A stretch of DNA of 15,227 nucleotides from an uncultured Lachnospiraceae bacterium (GTDB taxonomy: Bacteria; Bacillota; Clostridia; Lachnospirales; Lachnospiraceae). The notes beneath the pieces are model-generated. The model made no database searches, had not been told where the DNA came from, and saw only the letters and a list, made by a program, of their open reading frames with translations. Numbering within the stretch: position 1 is the first letter of the stretch; each line of letters opens with the position of its first letter. The DNA is taken from contig CAMOQY010000015.1 of the NCBI GenBank assembly GCA_946623295.1, positions 1 to 15,227 on the forward strand, written 5' to 3'. Below, one piece after another: positions 7,491 to 14,396 of the stretch. The translations under genes and the position numbers were made by a program.

Positions 7491-8634
7491 CGTTCCTGAC
7501 CTCCTCGCAGAATCTGTAGCAGCTTACCTTGTGGGTATCCGAAAGGCTGATCTCGCAGGGATACTCGCCGTCACATTTAGGAAGACGCATCTCGCAGCGA
7601 TCCCTGAAATAGCAGTAATCGGGCATATTTACGGGGTTCGGTACCTTTCCGGGGATGGAGTAGAGCTTGTCCACTCTCTTGCCCACGACGGGTTTTGAGG
7701 CCATAAGACCTATGGTATAAGGGTGCGCGGGATTTGCGAAAATCTCCTGCGCAGTACCTTTCTCGACGATCCTTCCCGAATACATGACCACCACGTAATC
7801 CGCCATCTCAGCGATAACGCCAAGGTCGTGGGTGATGAGCATGATGGAGGAATTGATCTTGTCCTTCAGATTGCGGAGCAGATCGAGGATCTGTGCCTGG
7901 ATCGTAACGTCCAGAGCGGTAGTCGGCTCATCGGCGATGATAAGCTTGGGGTTGCAGGCCAGAGCCATTGCGATCATGACTCTCTGGCGCATGCCGCCCG
8001 AAAGCTCATGAGGATACATCTTTGCCACGCCTCTGCTGTTGGCGATGCCTACCATCTCCAGAAGCTCGATAACACGCTCGTTCAGCTGCGACTCCGGGAC
8101 CTTGTCGTAGTTATGAAGATCCAGGACCTCCCTCAGCTGATCGCCGATCTTGAAGACGGGATTCAGACTGGTCATGGGTTCCTGGAAGATCATCGAGATC
8201 TCGTTGCCGCGGATCTTCTGCATGGCCTCAATGGGAGTCTTTGCGATATCGATGGCCTTGTCGCCGCGGTTAAAACGGATCTCTCCGCTGACGATCTGAC
8301 CCTGCGGACGCTGAAGCAGCTGCATGATTGAAAGACTGGTAACGCTCTTTCCGCAGCCAGACTCACCCACAACGCCTATGGTCTTGCCTGCGGGAACGTC
8401 AAAAGATATGCCGTCAACCGACTTGACCGTGCCTACATCGGTAAAGAAATAGGTGTGAAGCCCTTCGATCTCGAGGACGTTTGCCGGATCCTTCATCTCA
8501 GTGCTGTACTCGGACTCGGGGACGTTCTTTCTCTTGTGCTGTTTCTCAAGCTTATTGGTGATCTTGCGGTTTTCTTTGGATATCCTTCTGGATTCCTTCG
8601 CCGAAAGATAGCCTTCTTCTTTTTTCTTTGCCAT
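7483..8634 (-). CDS. oppD: Oligopeptide ABC transporter ATPase OppD/DppD with Lys-rich N-terminal extension
   Basis: 383 residues against a usual 320-350. Motifs: Walker A GESGCGKS (90-97), Q-loop MIFQEPMTSLNP (148-159), signature LSGGM (211-215), Walker B LIIADEP (231-237), switch His269, and the OppD-type tail HPYTIGLM with Cys341, 347, 354, 360, 372 and 376. The conserved domain begins only at about residue 53 (VLEIEGLHTYF). The first 50 residues (MAKKKEEGYLSAKESRRISK onward) are strongly basic and absent from textbook OppD. The long start is preferred because AAAGGGGG lies 8 bases upstream (8643-8650), while Met47 has no ribosome binding site. It pairs with OppF as the ATPase heterodimer. 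The gene lies 14 bases after oppC and overlaps oppF by 8. Confidence 0.93.
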   Translation of the reverse strand: MAKKKEEGYLSAKESRRISKENRKITNKLEKQHKRKNVPESEYSTEMKDPANVLEIEGLHTYFFTDVGTVKSVDGISFDVPAGKTIGVVGESGCGKSVTSLSIMQLLQRPQGQIVSGEIRFNRGDKAIDIAKTPIEAMQKIRGNEISMIFQEPMTSLNPVFKIGDQLREVLDLHNYDKVPESQLNERVIELLEMVGIANSRGVAKMYPHELSGGMRQRVMIAMALACNPKLIIADEPTTALDVTIQAQILDLLRNLKDKINSSIMLITHDLGVIAEMADYVVVMYSGRIVEKGTAQEIFANPAHPYTIGLMASKPVVGKRVDKLYSIPGKVPNPVNMPDYCYFRDRCEMRLPKCDGEYPCEISLSDTHKVSCYRFCEEVRNDE

Positions 8635-8642
8635 TATCCTCG

Positions 8643-8650
8643 CCCCCTTT
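8643..8650 (-). promoter_or_regulatory. oppD ribosome binding site, decides the long start
   Basis: AAAGGGGG on the minus strand, 8 bases before the ATG at 8634 and overlapping the oppC TAA (8651-8649). It supports translation from this ATG and hence the lysine-rich N-terminal extension as real protein. Confidence 0.7.
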
Positions 8651-10208
8651 ACCGTTTCATCTTAGGATCAAAAGCGTCGCGCAGACCGTCGCCGACCAGA
8701 TTGAAGGCAAGAACGGTGGCCAGCAGCAGCACGCCGGCAGGGATCCAGACAAAGAGATAATTCTGAAGTACGTAAGTATTGTTTACATCGTTGATGATAT
8801 TACCCCAGGATGCGAAGGGGAACTTAACGCCCAATCCGAGGAAGGACAGCGACGATTCCGTAAGGATCGTTCCGCCCAGACCCATGGTGACTGAGACGAT
8901 CGTCTGAGGCACGACGTTGGGGATCAGATGCTGGAAGATCCTGCGCTTTACAGAAAGGCCTGTGGCTTCGGTAGCGGTCATAAACTCCTGCTCGCGCAGC
9001 GAAAGGATCTGTCCGCGGATCATACGGGCAAGTCCCGGCCAGCCCAGAACACCGAGGATGAGCATCAGATAGACCATTCTCACGCCTGGTTTGACTCCCG
9101 CATTGTCCATTGCCGCACCAAGTATAATAATGATCGGCATGGAAGGGATACAGTAGAAAATATCCACTATACGCATGATCAGGTTGTCCACCCAGCCTCC
9201 GAAATAACCTGAGATACCGCCCAGGATAAGAGCGATGACCGTAGCAATGATCTCGACGATAAAGCCGATCATCAGCGACACACGTCCGCCGTACATCAGA
9301 CGCGTCAGCACGTCCATGCCGTATTTATCGGTGCCGAGCCAGTGCTCTGATGAAGGCGCTGAATACGTATCGTAAACTCTCGTCGAGGTAGCCTGGGTGA
9401 TAGTCCACTTTGTGGTCTGCGGATCGAATTTCAGAGCATACTCATGCTCTACCTTATCCACGTCCGTAAAGACAAATTCGGTATTGCCGGCATTTATCTC
9501 CTCTACCACCTGCTCTTTAAATTCGCGCGTCAGGAAGACGTCGCCCATAAGCGGCTGGATATTATAGGTGCTGATAAATCCGAAATCCTTGCCGTCAAGT
9601 GTGACGTTGCCGTCGGAATCGACGTTGTAATTCTTACCTCCGGCTGAAAAGCTGCTCTGGTTGTTAAGGAAAGCCTTTAAAGCCTCATACTGAGTCTCAA
9701 AACCAACCTCGGCTCCCTGTTCGACTATATTGAAGATAGGTCTGAAAGCCATTCCCACCTTGGTACCGTCAGGCAGCGCCGCGGAGTAGAGGCCGTCGCC
9801 GTCCTCGGAAAGGGTGTAGGTGGTGCCGTCCCACTCAAAGGTATCCTGGTGAGTATTGATCGCAAGCAGCATCTTGGCCTGGACCATGTTTCCGAAATCC
9901 TGACCCTCGGCGCCCTTGTAGCGCAGCTCGACGTTTTCTATAGCGCTCGCGAACTCTTTCTGCTGCATGTCATAACGGTAGAAAAGCTCTGACTCGCCGT
10001 AAGGGGTCAGCAGACCTCCGAGGAACGAGAAAATGAACATTAATATGAGCACGATCATTCCGACCACAGCCGTACGGTTGCGAAGGAAGCGCTTTATGAC
10101 CATTGCGCCGGGCGAAAGGACCTTGACGCGGCGGTCATCATTGAGTGAATACTGCTCTCCGGAGACTTTTTCCTGTTCTGCATCGCGGATGTTTTTATCT
10201 TCTGCCAT
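8649..10208 (-). CDS. oppC: Peptide ABC transporter permease OppC with large repeat-bearing extracytoplasmic insertion
   Basis: 519 residues; typical OppC/DppC have about 300. TM1 is at about 46-67. The conserved block HWLGTDKYGMDVLTRLMYGG (289-308) and the BPD permease domain follow, with further membrane helices between about 311 and 505 and the EAA loop EFMTATEATGLSVKRRIF (408-425) that contacts the ATPases. In ordinary OppC only a few dozen residues lie between TM1 and the HxLGTD block; here about 220 do. The insert contains repeats: F124-x3-G128-x2-Y131-x-L133-x2-D136-G137 and F187-x3-G191-x2-Y194-x-V196-x2-D199-G200 match in spacing, and Y257-x-L259-x2-D262 is a third, weaker copy. It would lie outside the membrane, where OppA docks. 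The reading frame is unbroken. AAAGGAGA precedes the ATG; 18 bases separate it from oppB. Confidence 0.92.
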   Translation of the reverse strand: MAEDKNIRDAEQEKVSGEQYSLNDDRRVKVLSPGAMVIKRFLRNRTAVVGMIVLILMFIFSFLGGLLTPYGESELFYRYDMQQKEFASAIENVELRYKGAEGQDFGNMVQAKMLLAINTHQDTFEWDGTTYTLSEDGDGLYSAALPDGTKVGMAFRPIFNIVEQGAEVGFETQYEALKAFLNNQSSFSAGGKNYNVDSDGNVTLDGKDFGFISTYNIQPLMGDVFLTREFKEQVVEEINAGNTEFVFTDVDKVEHEYALKFDPQTTKWTITQATSTRVYDTYSAPSSEHWLGTDKYGMDVLTRLMYGGRVSLMIGFIVEIIATVIALILGGISGYFGGWVDNLIMRIVDIFYCIPSMPIIIILGAAMDNAGVKPGVRMVYLMLILGVLGWPGLARMIRGQILSLREQEFMTATEATGLSVKRRIFQHLIPNVVPQTIVSVTMGLGGTILTESSLSFLGLGVKFPFASWGNIINDVNNTYVLQNYLFVWIPAGVLLLATVLAFNLVGDGLRDAFDPKMKR

Positions 10209-10226
10209 TGCTTCTGTCTCCTTTCA

Positions 10227-11219
10227 TTAAGATACTCGTACTCTGGGATCGACCACAGCGTACAGGATATCGGCCAGCAGATTGCCCAGGAGGGCAAGCA
10301 CCGCCGAGAATGTCATATAGAACATGGAGAACGGAATGTCTCCGGCTGTCATCGCGTAATATGACGCATAGCCTATGCCCTGGATGGAGTACATGGTCTC
10401 AGTAAAAAGAGCGCCTCCAAAAAGTCCGGGAAGCGAGCCGCCCAGGAACGTGACCAGAGGTATAAGCGTATTGCGGAAAGCATGCTTGTAGATGACCTTG
10501 TGCTCGGAAAGGCCCTTTGCCCTTGCCGTACGGATATAATCGGCGTTCAGGACCTCGAGCATATTTGTACGGACGTAACGCATCAGCGAGCCTATGCTGA
10601 TGAGCACGAGTGTTACGATGGGAAGCACCATGTGGTTTACACGGTCCAGGAACTGCTGCCACGGCGTCATCTGCGCGTAGTCCCTGCTTATGACGCCTAT
10701 GAGGTCAAACCAGCCCAGATTCATGCAGAATACCAGCTTGAGCAGCGCTATAAGGAAGAACGTGGGCAGAGACATGCAGGCTATGGCGATGACCGAGATC
10801 GTATAGTCTGTCTTTGAATACTGCTTCCTCGCGGCGATAATGCCGAGCGGGATGGCGATGAGCCACTCAAAGAACATGGAGATGGCACTCATATAGAAGG
10901 AGATACCGATGGTCTCCTGGAATTTCTGGATAACGGGCATCGTGTACTGCCAGCTGTCGCCAAACTCTCCCTGGATCGCCTGACCCAGCCACTGGAAAAA
11001 TCCTGCGATGATACCCTTGTCCATGCCGTATGCGGCTTCAAGCTGTACCATCCACTCCTCAAAGGATTTGGAACCGGGCTGTGTAGCCTTGGCTCTCGCC
11101 ACATTTTCGATGTAGGATGTGGGGAGGCAGCGCATCAGGGTATAGATGATCAGGGCCACAAAGAACAGGATGACCACTGATAACAGGATTCGTTTGACAA
11201 CGTATTTTAGTGTGTTCAC
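10227..11219 (-). CDS. oppB: Peptide ABC transporter permease OppB/DppB
   Basis: 330 residues, normal length. It has the OppB N-terminus (YVVKRILLSVVILFFVALII, TM1 about 7-28), the extracytoplasmic loop with GEFGDSW (84-90), about five further helices and the EAA loop DYIRTARAKGLSEHKVIYKH (227-246) that engages an ATPase. It ends with the conserved DILYAVVDPRVR (317-328). With OppC it forms the translocation pore. The start codon is GTG (11219-11217), supported by a strong GGAGG 8 bases upstream. It lies 209 bases after oppA, a gap holding a strong stem-loop and a candidate internal promoter, so the transporter genes may be transcribed both with and without oppA. Confidence 0.93.
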   Translation of the reverse strand: MNTLKYVVKRILLSVVILFFVALIIYTLMRCLPTSYIENVARAKATQPGSKSFEEWMVQLEAAYGMDKGIIAGFFQWLGQAIQGEFGDSWQYTMPVIQKFQETIGISFYMSAISMFFEWLIAIPLGIIAARKQYSKTDYTISVIAIACMSLPTFFLIALLKLVFCMNLGWFDLIGVISRDYAQMTPWQQFLDRVNHMVLPIVTLVLISIGSLMRYVRTNMLEVLNADYIRTARAKGLSEHKVIYKHAFRNTLIPLVTFLGGSLPGLFGGALFTETMYSIQGIGYASYYAMTAGDIPFSMFYMTFSAVLALLGNLLADILYAVVDPRVRVS

Positions 11220-11227
11220 TCGTTATA

Positions 11228-11232
11228 CCTCC
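11228..11232 (-). promoter_or_regulatory. oppB ribosome binding site, decides the GTG start
   Basis: GGAGG on the minus strand, 8 bases before the GTG at 11219. No ATG in frame lies near it, and GTG directly precedes the conserved N-terminus, so GTG is the start. Confidence 0.85.
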
Positions 11233-11283
11233 GTTCTCATTTTTTCCTGTTTTTGTAAAGAAGCTGCAAAAGGCTGCAGCGCC

Positions 11284-11312
11284 TTTATAAAGACGGGAAA
11301 ACCGCAGGACAA
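11284..11312 (-). promoter_or_regulatory. Candidate internal promoter for oppBCDF
   Basis: On the minus strand TTGTCC (11312-11307), a 17-base spacer and TATAAA (11289-11284) fit a sigma-A promoter (4 of 6 and 5 of 6 bases). Transcription would start near 11277, about 58 bases before the oppB GTG. The -35 box lies in a small GGAC-AAAA-GTCC palindrome (11307-11318). A 6-base-pair hairpin (11263-11268 with 11275-11280) would form at the 5' end of this transcript. Confidence 0.4.
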
Positions 11313-11335
11313 AAGTCCCCTTTAGACAGGCATAT

Positions 11336-11365
11336 CTGCCTCGTGCTTTTTAGGGCACGAGGCAG
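11336..11365 (-). other. Strong stem-loop between oppA and oppB (mRNA stabiliser or processing site)
   Basis: CTGCCTCGTGC (11336-11346) and GCACGAGGCAG (11355-11365) form a perfect 11-base-pair stem with an 8-base loop, 63 bases past the oppA stop. No U run follows on either strand, so it should not be a classical terminator. In other binding-protein operons a hairpin after the first gene protects that part of the mRNA and raises binding protein over permease; the same role is inferred here. Confidence 0.75.
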
Positions 11366-11428
11366 GCAGCCTGCATATTATTCAATTTCAGATGAAATCG
11401 AAAATAAGCTTGAAAGAATCAGTCCGGC

Positions 11429-13747
11429 TTAGTTCAGCTCGGTGTTCTGGATCTCGCTCATCCAGCCATAGAAGGTGGTGATGTCAGGAGTGATGGTATC
11501 CAGGTTGACACGCTCGGTGCTGAAGAGGACTGCGTTCTGACGCTGATAGGTAGGGATCTCGACAGCCTGGTCGATGATGATGTCAAGGCAAGTCTTGTAG
11601 ACAGCCTTGCGGTAAGCCTGATCGGCAGAAGCGCGGGCCTCAAGGATCAGCTTATCGAGCTCGGCGTCAGCGATGGCGTACTGGTAGTTGGAACCGCCGG
11701 GGTTAGCGCCGCCGTTGGCTACGTCAGCGTAGTAGATCTGATACATATCAGGATCGGGAGTAGCGCCCCATGCAGCAGCCCAGATAGCAACGGACTGAGC
11801 GGAAAGAGCGGTCCACAGATCGGAAGAGTTGGACAGATCCTTGATCTTGAAGGTGATGCCGATCTCTTCGAATGCCTTCTGAGCCTCAGAGAAGATCATG
11901 AAAGCAGGATGATCGCCAACGCCGTCAGCGGGGATCCATGCCTCGACCTCAAGGGAAGCACCTGCGGGAGCGGCGGTAACCTTGCCGTTCTCTACGGTGA
12001 AGCCGGCCTTCTCAAAGAAACCAAGAGCGGCTTCCTTGGCGGCAGCGTACTTCTGCTCATCTGTCATGTCGGAGGTGTAGATATCGTTGCCGTTGACGTC
12101 AACGGAGAAAGCTACACGGTAGCCGTCATCAGAAGACTGAGGAGCAGCCCATGAAGTGTTGGAGATAGGGTAGTTGATAACGGAAGCGCGATCGCCGTAG
12201 TAGGAATCGATAGCGACGTCACGATAAACAGCCAGGATGGTGGCATAAGCCTTACGGAGAGCCTTGGACTCCTCGGAGTAAGGATCGTTGCCGACCTTCT
12301 GGACCTTGGCGCACTGGCCGATGTAGCCGTAGCCGAGGTTATCAACAGTGTTGGTGGTGATGACAGGACCTACGAGCTCGCCGCCGTTGGCCTCCTCGAT
12401 AGCAGCGATGTTATCGGTGGAGAAGGAAGGATCAGCGATATCGATGGTACCGGTGATAATGCCGTTAAGCTTATCGCCGTCGTTCAGGCACTCAAGGAAG
12501 TTGATGTACTTGGTCTTGGGAGCGCCAAGGTAGTAGGTCTCGTTGGCTTCGAAGTTAACAACGCCGTCCTTGAACTGGATGAACTTGTAAGGGCCGGCAC
12601 CCAGAGGCTGGGTGGTGACGGAACGGACGTGAGACAGGTCGCCCTTGTCAAATCCGAACTTGTTGTTCTCATAATCGTACTTTTCGGTCTCGCCGTAGTA
12701 GTGCATAGGAGCGACGACAATGCCGAGATGATAGATGGCGGTAGCATCAAACTTGTCCATGACTATGCGGAGAGTGTTGTCGCCGGTCTTCTGGATACCC
12801 GCGATGTTGGTAACGGGATCAGCAACGGTGACCATGTTAAGGGTGTAATCGGTAAGGTTGGGGAACAGATCATCGACGGTAGAACCGGCGTTCTCGGTAT
12901 TGATCATGCCGGCGATATCAGCGCCGTATTTTTCCTGAAGAGCAGCGGCGAAGGACTCGATGGTGTTCTCGGCAGGCGAAAAGCCCCATGCGTCGGCAGC
13001 AGTCTGAACATCGTTGGCGTCAGCGGCATATCCTGCGCTTACGCAGTAGTCAACGATCTCCTGAGCAAGAGCGGCAGCTGCAGCATCATAGTCCGCCCAG
13101 AACTTGGTCTGAGTAGCCTCATCCCAAAGAGTGAAGTCTGCATTGTCGCGGCCGGCTTCAACAAGCAGGGTGGACAGAGCCTTCATATCGGAACGATAGG
13201 CTTCCATACCCTGGATGGGCTGAGCATAGAGAGTGGAGGATCCGTCGTAGGAAGGATCGCACAGAACGTACATTGAGAAGATAACATCGTCTACGGTGAC
13301 AGGCTCGCCATCGGAGAAGGTGATATCATCACGAAGCTCGAAATCGTAGAAAACGGTTCCGTCAGCGTTCTGGGTAATGGTCAGGTCGGCAGGTCCGTAG
13401 TAGGTATAATCGGTGCCGTTGTAAGGACGGGTCTCACCGGTCTTGCCTTTCTCTACGATAGCGCCCTGACGGTCGGAGGTAAGCAGTGACATAGAAGTCA
13501 TAGCATACACATCCTGATCATAGGCAGTCTCTGAGAAGAAAGGAGAGAACTTATTGCTGAAGGCTGAATAGCCAACAACCAGAGGAGTATCATCCTTAGC
13601 TTCCTGAGGTTCGGTAGCTTCACTTGAGCCTGCTTCGCTGGAACCAGCTGAAGCTGACGGCTCTTCGGTCCCGCCGCATCCTGCAAAGAGAGAAGCGGTC
13701 ATGACCAGTGCAAGCAGAAGCGCCAGTACTTTTGACAACTTTTTCAT
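11429..13747 (-). CDS. oppA: Oligopeptide-binding lipoprotein OppA (family 5 solute-binding protein), enlarged
   Basis: 772 residues, well above the usual 530-600. The start is the ATG at 13747, with AAGGAG 7 bases upstream. The frame stays open 37 codons further, but that stretch (MLPRCLQVLSGRL...) overlaps the preceding gene and would bury the signal peptide. MKKLSKVLALLLALVMTASL then LFAGC gives a lipoprotein signal with lipidated Cys24, and a Ser/Glu/Ala-rich linker to about 50. Family 5 features: VVGYSAFSNKFSPFF (57-71), LRDDITFSDGEPVTVDDVIF (138-157), PLGAGPYKF (381-389), AWGATPDPD (659-667). Residues about 186-302 are a helical, Ala-rich insertion between the family blocks. Codons end mostly in C or G, suggesting high expression. 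It captures peptides outside the cell for OppBCDF; the ligand is not readable. Confidence 0.93.
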   Translation of the reverse strand: MKKLSKVLALLLALVMTASLFAGCGGTEEPSASAGSSEAGSSEATEPQEAKDDTPLVVGYSAFSNKFSPFFSETAYDQDVYAMTSMSLLTSDRQGAIVEKGKTGETRPYNGTDYTYYGPADLTITQNADGTVFYDFELRDDITFSDGEPVTVDDVIFSMYVLCDPSYDGSSTLYAQPIQGMEAYRSDMKALSTLLVEAGRDNADFTLWDEATQTKFWADYDAAAAALAQEIVDYCVSAGYAADANDVQTAADAWGFSPAENTIESFAAALQEKYGADIAGMINTENAGSTVDDLFPNLTDYTLNMVTVADPVTNIAGIQKTGDNTLRIVMDKFDATAIYHLGIVVAPMHYYGETEKYDYENNKFGFDKGDLSHVRSVTTQPLGAGPYKFIQFKDGVVNFEANETYYLGAPKTKYINFLECLNDGDKLNGIITGTIDIADPSFSTDNIAAIEEANGGELVGPVITTNTVDNLGYGYIGQCAKVQKVGNDPYSEESKALRKAYATILAVYRDVAIDSYYGDRASVINYPISNTSWAAPQSSDDGYRVAFSVDVNGNDIYTSDMTDEQKYAAAKEAALGFFEKAGFTVENGKVTAAPAGASLEVEAWIPADGVGDHPAFMIFSEAQKAFEEIGITFKIKDLSNSSDLWTALSAQSVAIWAAAWGATPDPDMYQIYYADVANGGANPGGSNYQYAIADAELDKLILEARASADQAYRKAVYKTCLDIIIDQAVEIPTYQRQNAVLFSTERVNLDTITPDITTFYGWMSEIQNTELN

Positions 13748-13754
13748 TTTTTTT

Positions 13755-13760
13755 CTCCTT
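13755..13760 (-). promoter_or_regulatory. oppA ribosome binding site, decides the start
   Basis: AAGGAG on the minus strand, 7 bases before the ATG at 13747, in an A-rich leader. It sets the start directly before the lipoprotein signal peptide and excludes the longer open frame. Confidence 0.9.
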
Positions 13761-13778
13761 TTTTTATATTCTCGGGCA

Positions 13779-14396
13779 TCAGCCCTGAGTAGGCATTTTA
13801 TCGTCCTCTCCTGCCGTCTCAAGCGACCTGAGAGAACCTGAAGGCATCGAGGAAGCAAGCGGCGTCGCGCTCCATGATGACTTCTTTGCGTAAAGATGGT
13901 AGACCAGCGCGCTTATCCCGCACAGGCAGGCCATGACAGGCCGTATGAGCGAGAGAACTGCGCTCTCCGCAAGCCCGGCGATCACAAGATAGATGATCTC
14001 TTCTGCCGTCAGCGCAAAAGCAAAACAGGCAAGCAGCAGATAGAAAAGCGGTATCCTTGCGGTGGTCTTGTTGTAAACGTGCTCCCGGATGGGGTCTCCT
14101 CCCCAGGCGGTCTTCCATATATAGTACGCTCCCAGACCCGACGTAAAAAGGGTCCCGAGCCAGAATACTGCAGTAAGCGGATATCTGCTCACCGGAACGG
14201 AGGGAAGCACCTCCGGAACGACGGTCAAAACGAGCGTCAGTACTGCGGCAGCCAGGGAGAGACGAATAAATACCCTGTGGGCGTCCTTTCCGCCGTCAAA
14301 GCTGTAGAGCTTTCCGCGGTATTCATAGCCTCCCTTGCCATCGGGCTTGTAGTCGTTCAGGTATGCCCTGCGCCCCCGGCGTTTTTTTTCGGCCAT
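13779..14396 (-). CDS. Uncharacterised four-helix membrane protein
   Basis: 205 residues, not recognised. The N-terminus is basic and cytoplasmic in appearance (MAEKKRRGRRAYLNDYKPDG), followed by a Tyr/Gly segment YEYRGKLYSFDGG (24-36). About four hydrophobic stretches follow at 42-60, 73-95, 114-140 and 147-170. A Ser/Thr-rich tail of about 35 residues ends the protein. There is no enzyme motif or Cys cluster. Its ATG shares one base with the stop of the M3 peptidase gene (TGATG), so the two are translationally coupled, and oppA begins 31 bases after its stop. The position points to a role in peptide uptake or in the peptidase's setting, but nothing in the sequence shows what it does. Confidence 0.8.
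   Translation of the reverse strand: MAEKKRRGRRAYLNDYKPDGKGGYEYRGKLYSFDGGKDAHRVFIRLSLAAAVLTLVLTVVPEVLPSVPVSRYPLTAVFWLGTLFTSGLGAYYIWKTAWGGDPIREHVYNKTTARIPLFYLLLACFAFALTAEEIIYLVIAGLAESAVLSLIRPVMACLCGISALVYHLYAKKSSWSATPLASSMPSGSLRSLETAGEDDKMPTQG
13795..13822 (-). promoter_or_regulatory. Candidate promoter for oppA inside the preceding gene
   Basis: On the minus strand TTGAGA (13822-13817), a 16-base spacer and TAAAAT (13800-13795) match sigma-A consensus at 5 of 6 bases each. It lies in the last codons of the four-helix protein gene. The leader from about 13788 to 13747 contains a small hairpin (GGGC 13774-13777 with GCCC 13782-13785). It would let oppA be made independently of the peptidase. 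Confidence 0.5.

Noticed and set aside
6306..7499. Plus-strand open frame of 397 codons opposite oppF and its terminator
   Set aside because: It runs through the intrinsic terminator and opposite the conserved ATPase; the product looks like a reverse-complement shadow rich in Arg/His/Asp.
11336..11365. Stem-loop after oppA as a classical terminator
   Set aside because: No U run follows the stem on either strand, and oppBCDF continue in the same direction; a stabilising or processing role fits better.
12629..13276. Plus-strand open frame of 215 codons opposite oppA
   Set aside because: Antisense to a highly biased, probably strongly expressed gene; no ribosome binding site or motif.
13748..13858. 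37-codon N-terminal extension of oppA
   Set aside because: It would overlap the upstream gene and place a basic segment before a complete lipoprotein signal; AAGGAG sits exactly right for the ATG at 13747.
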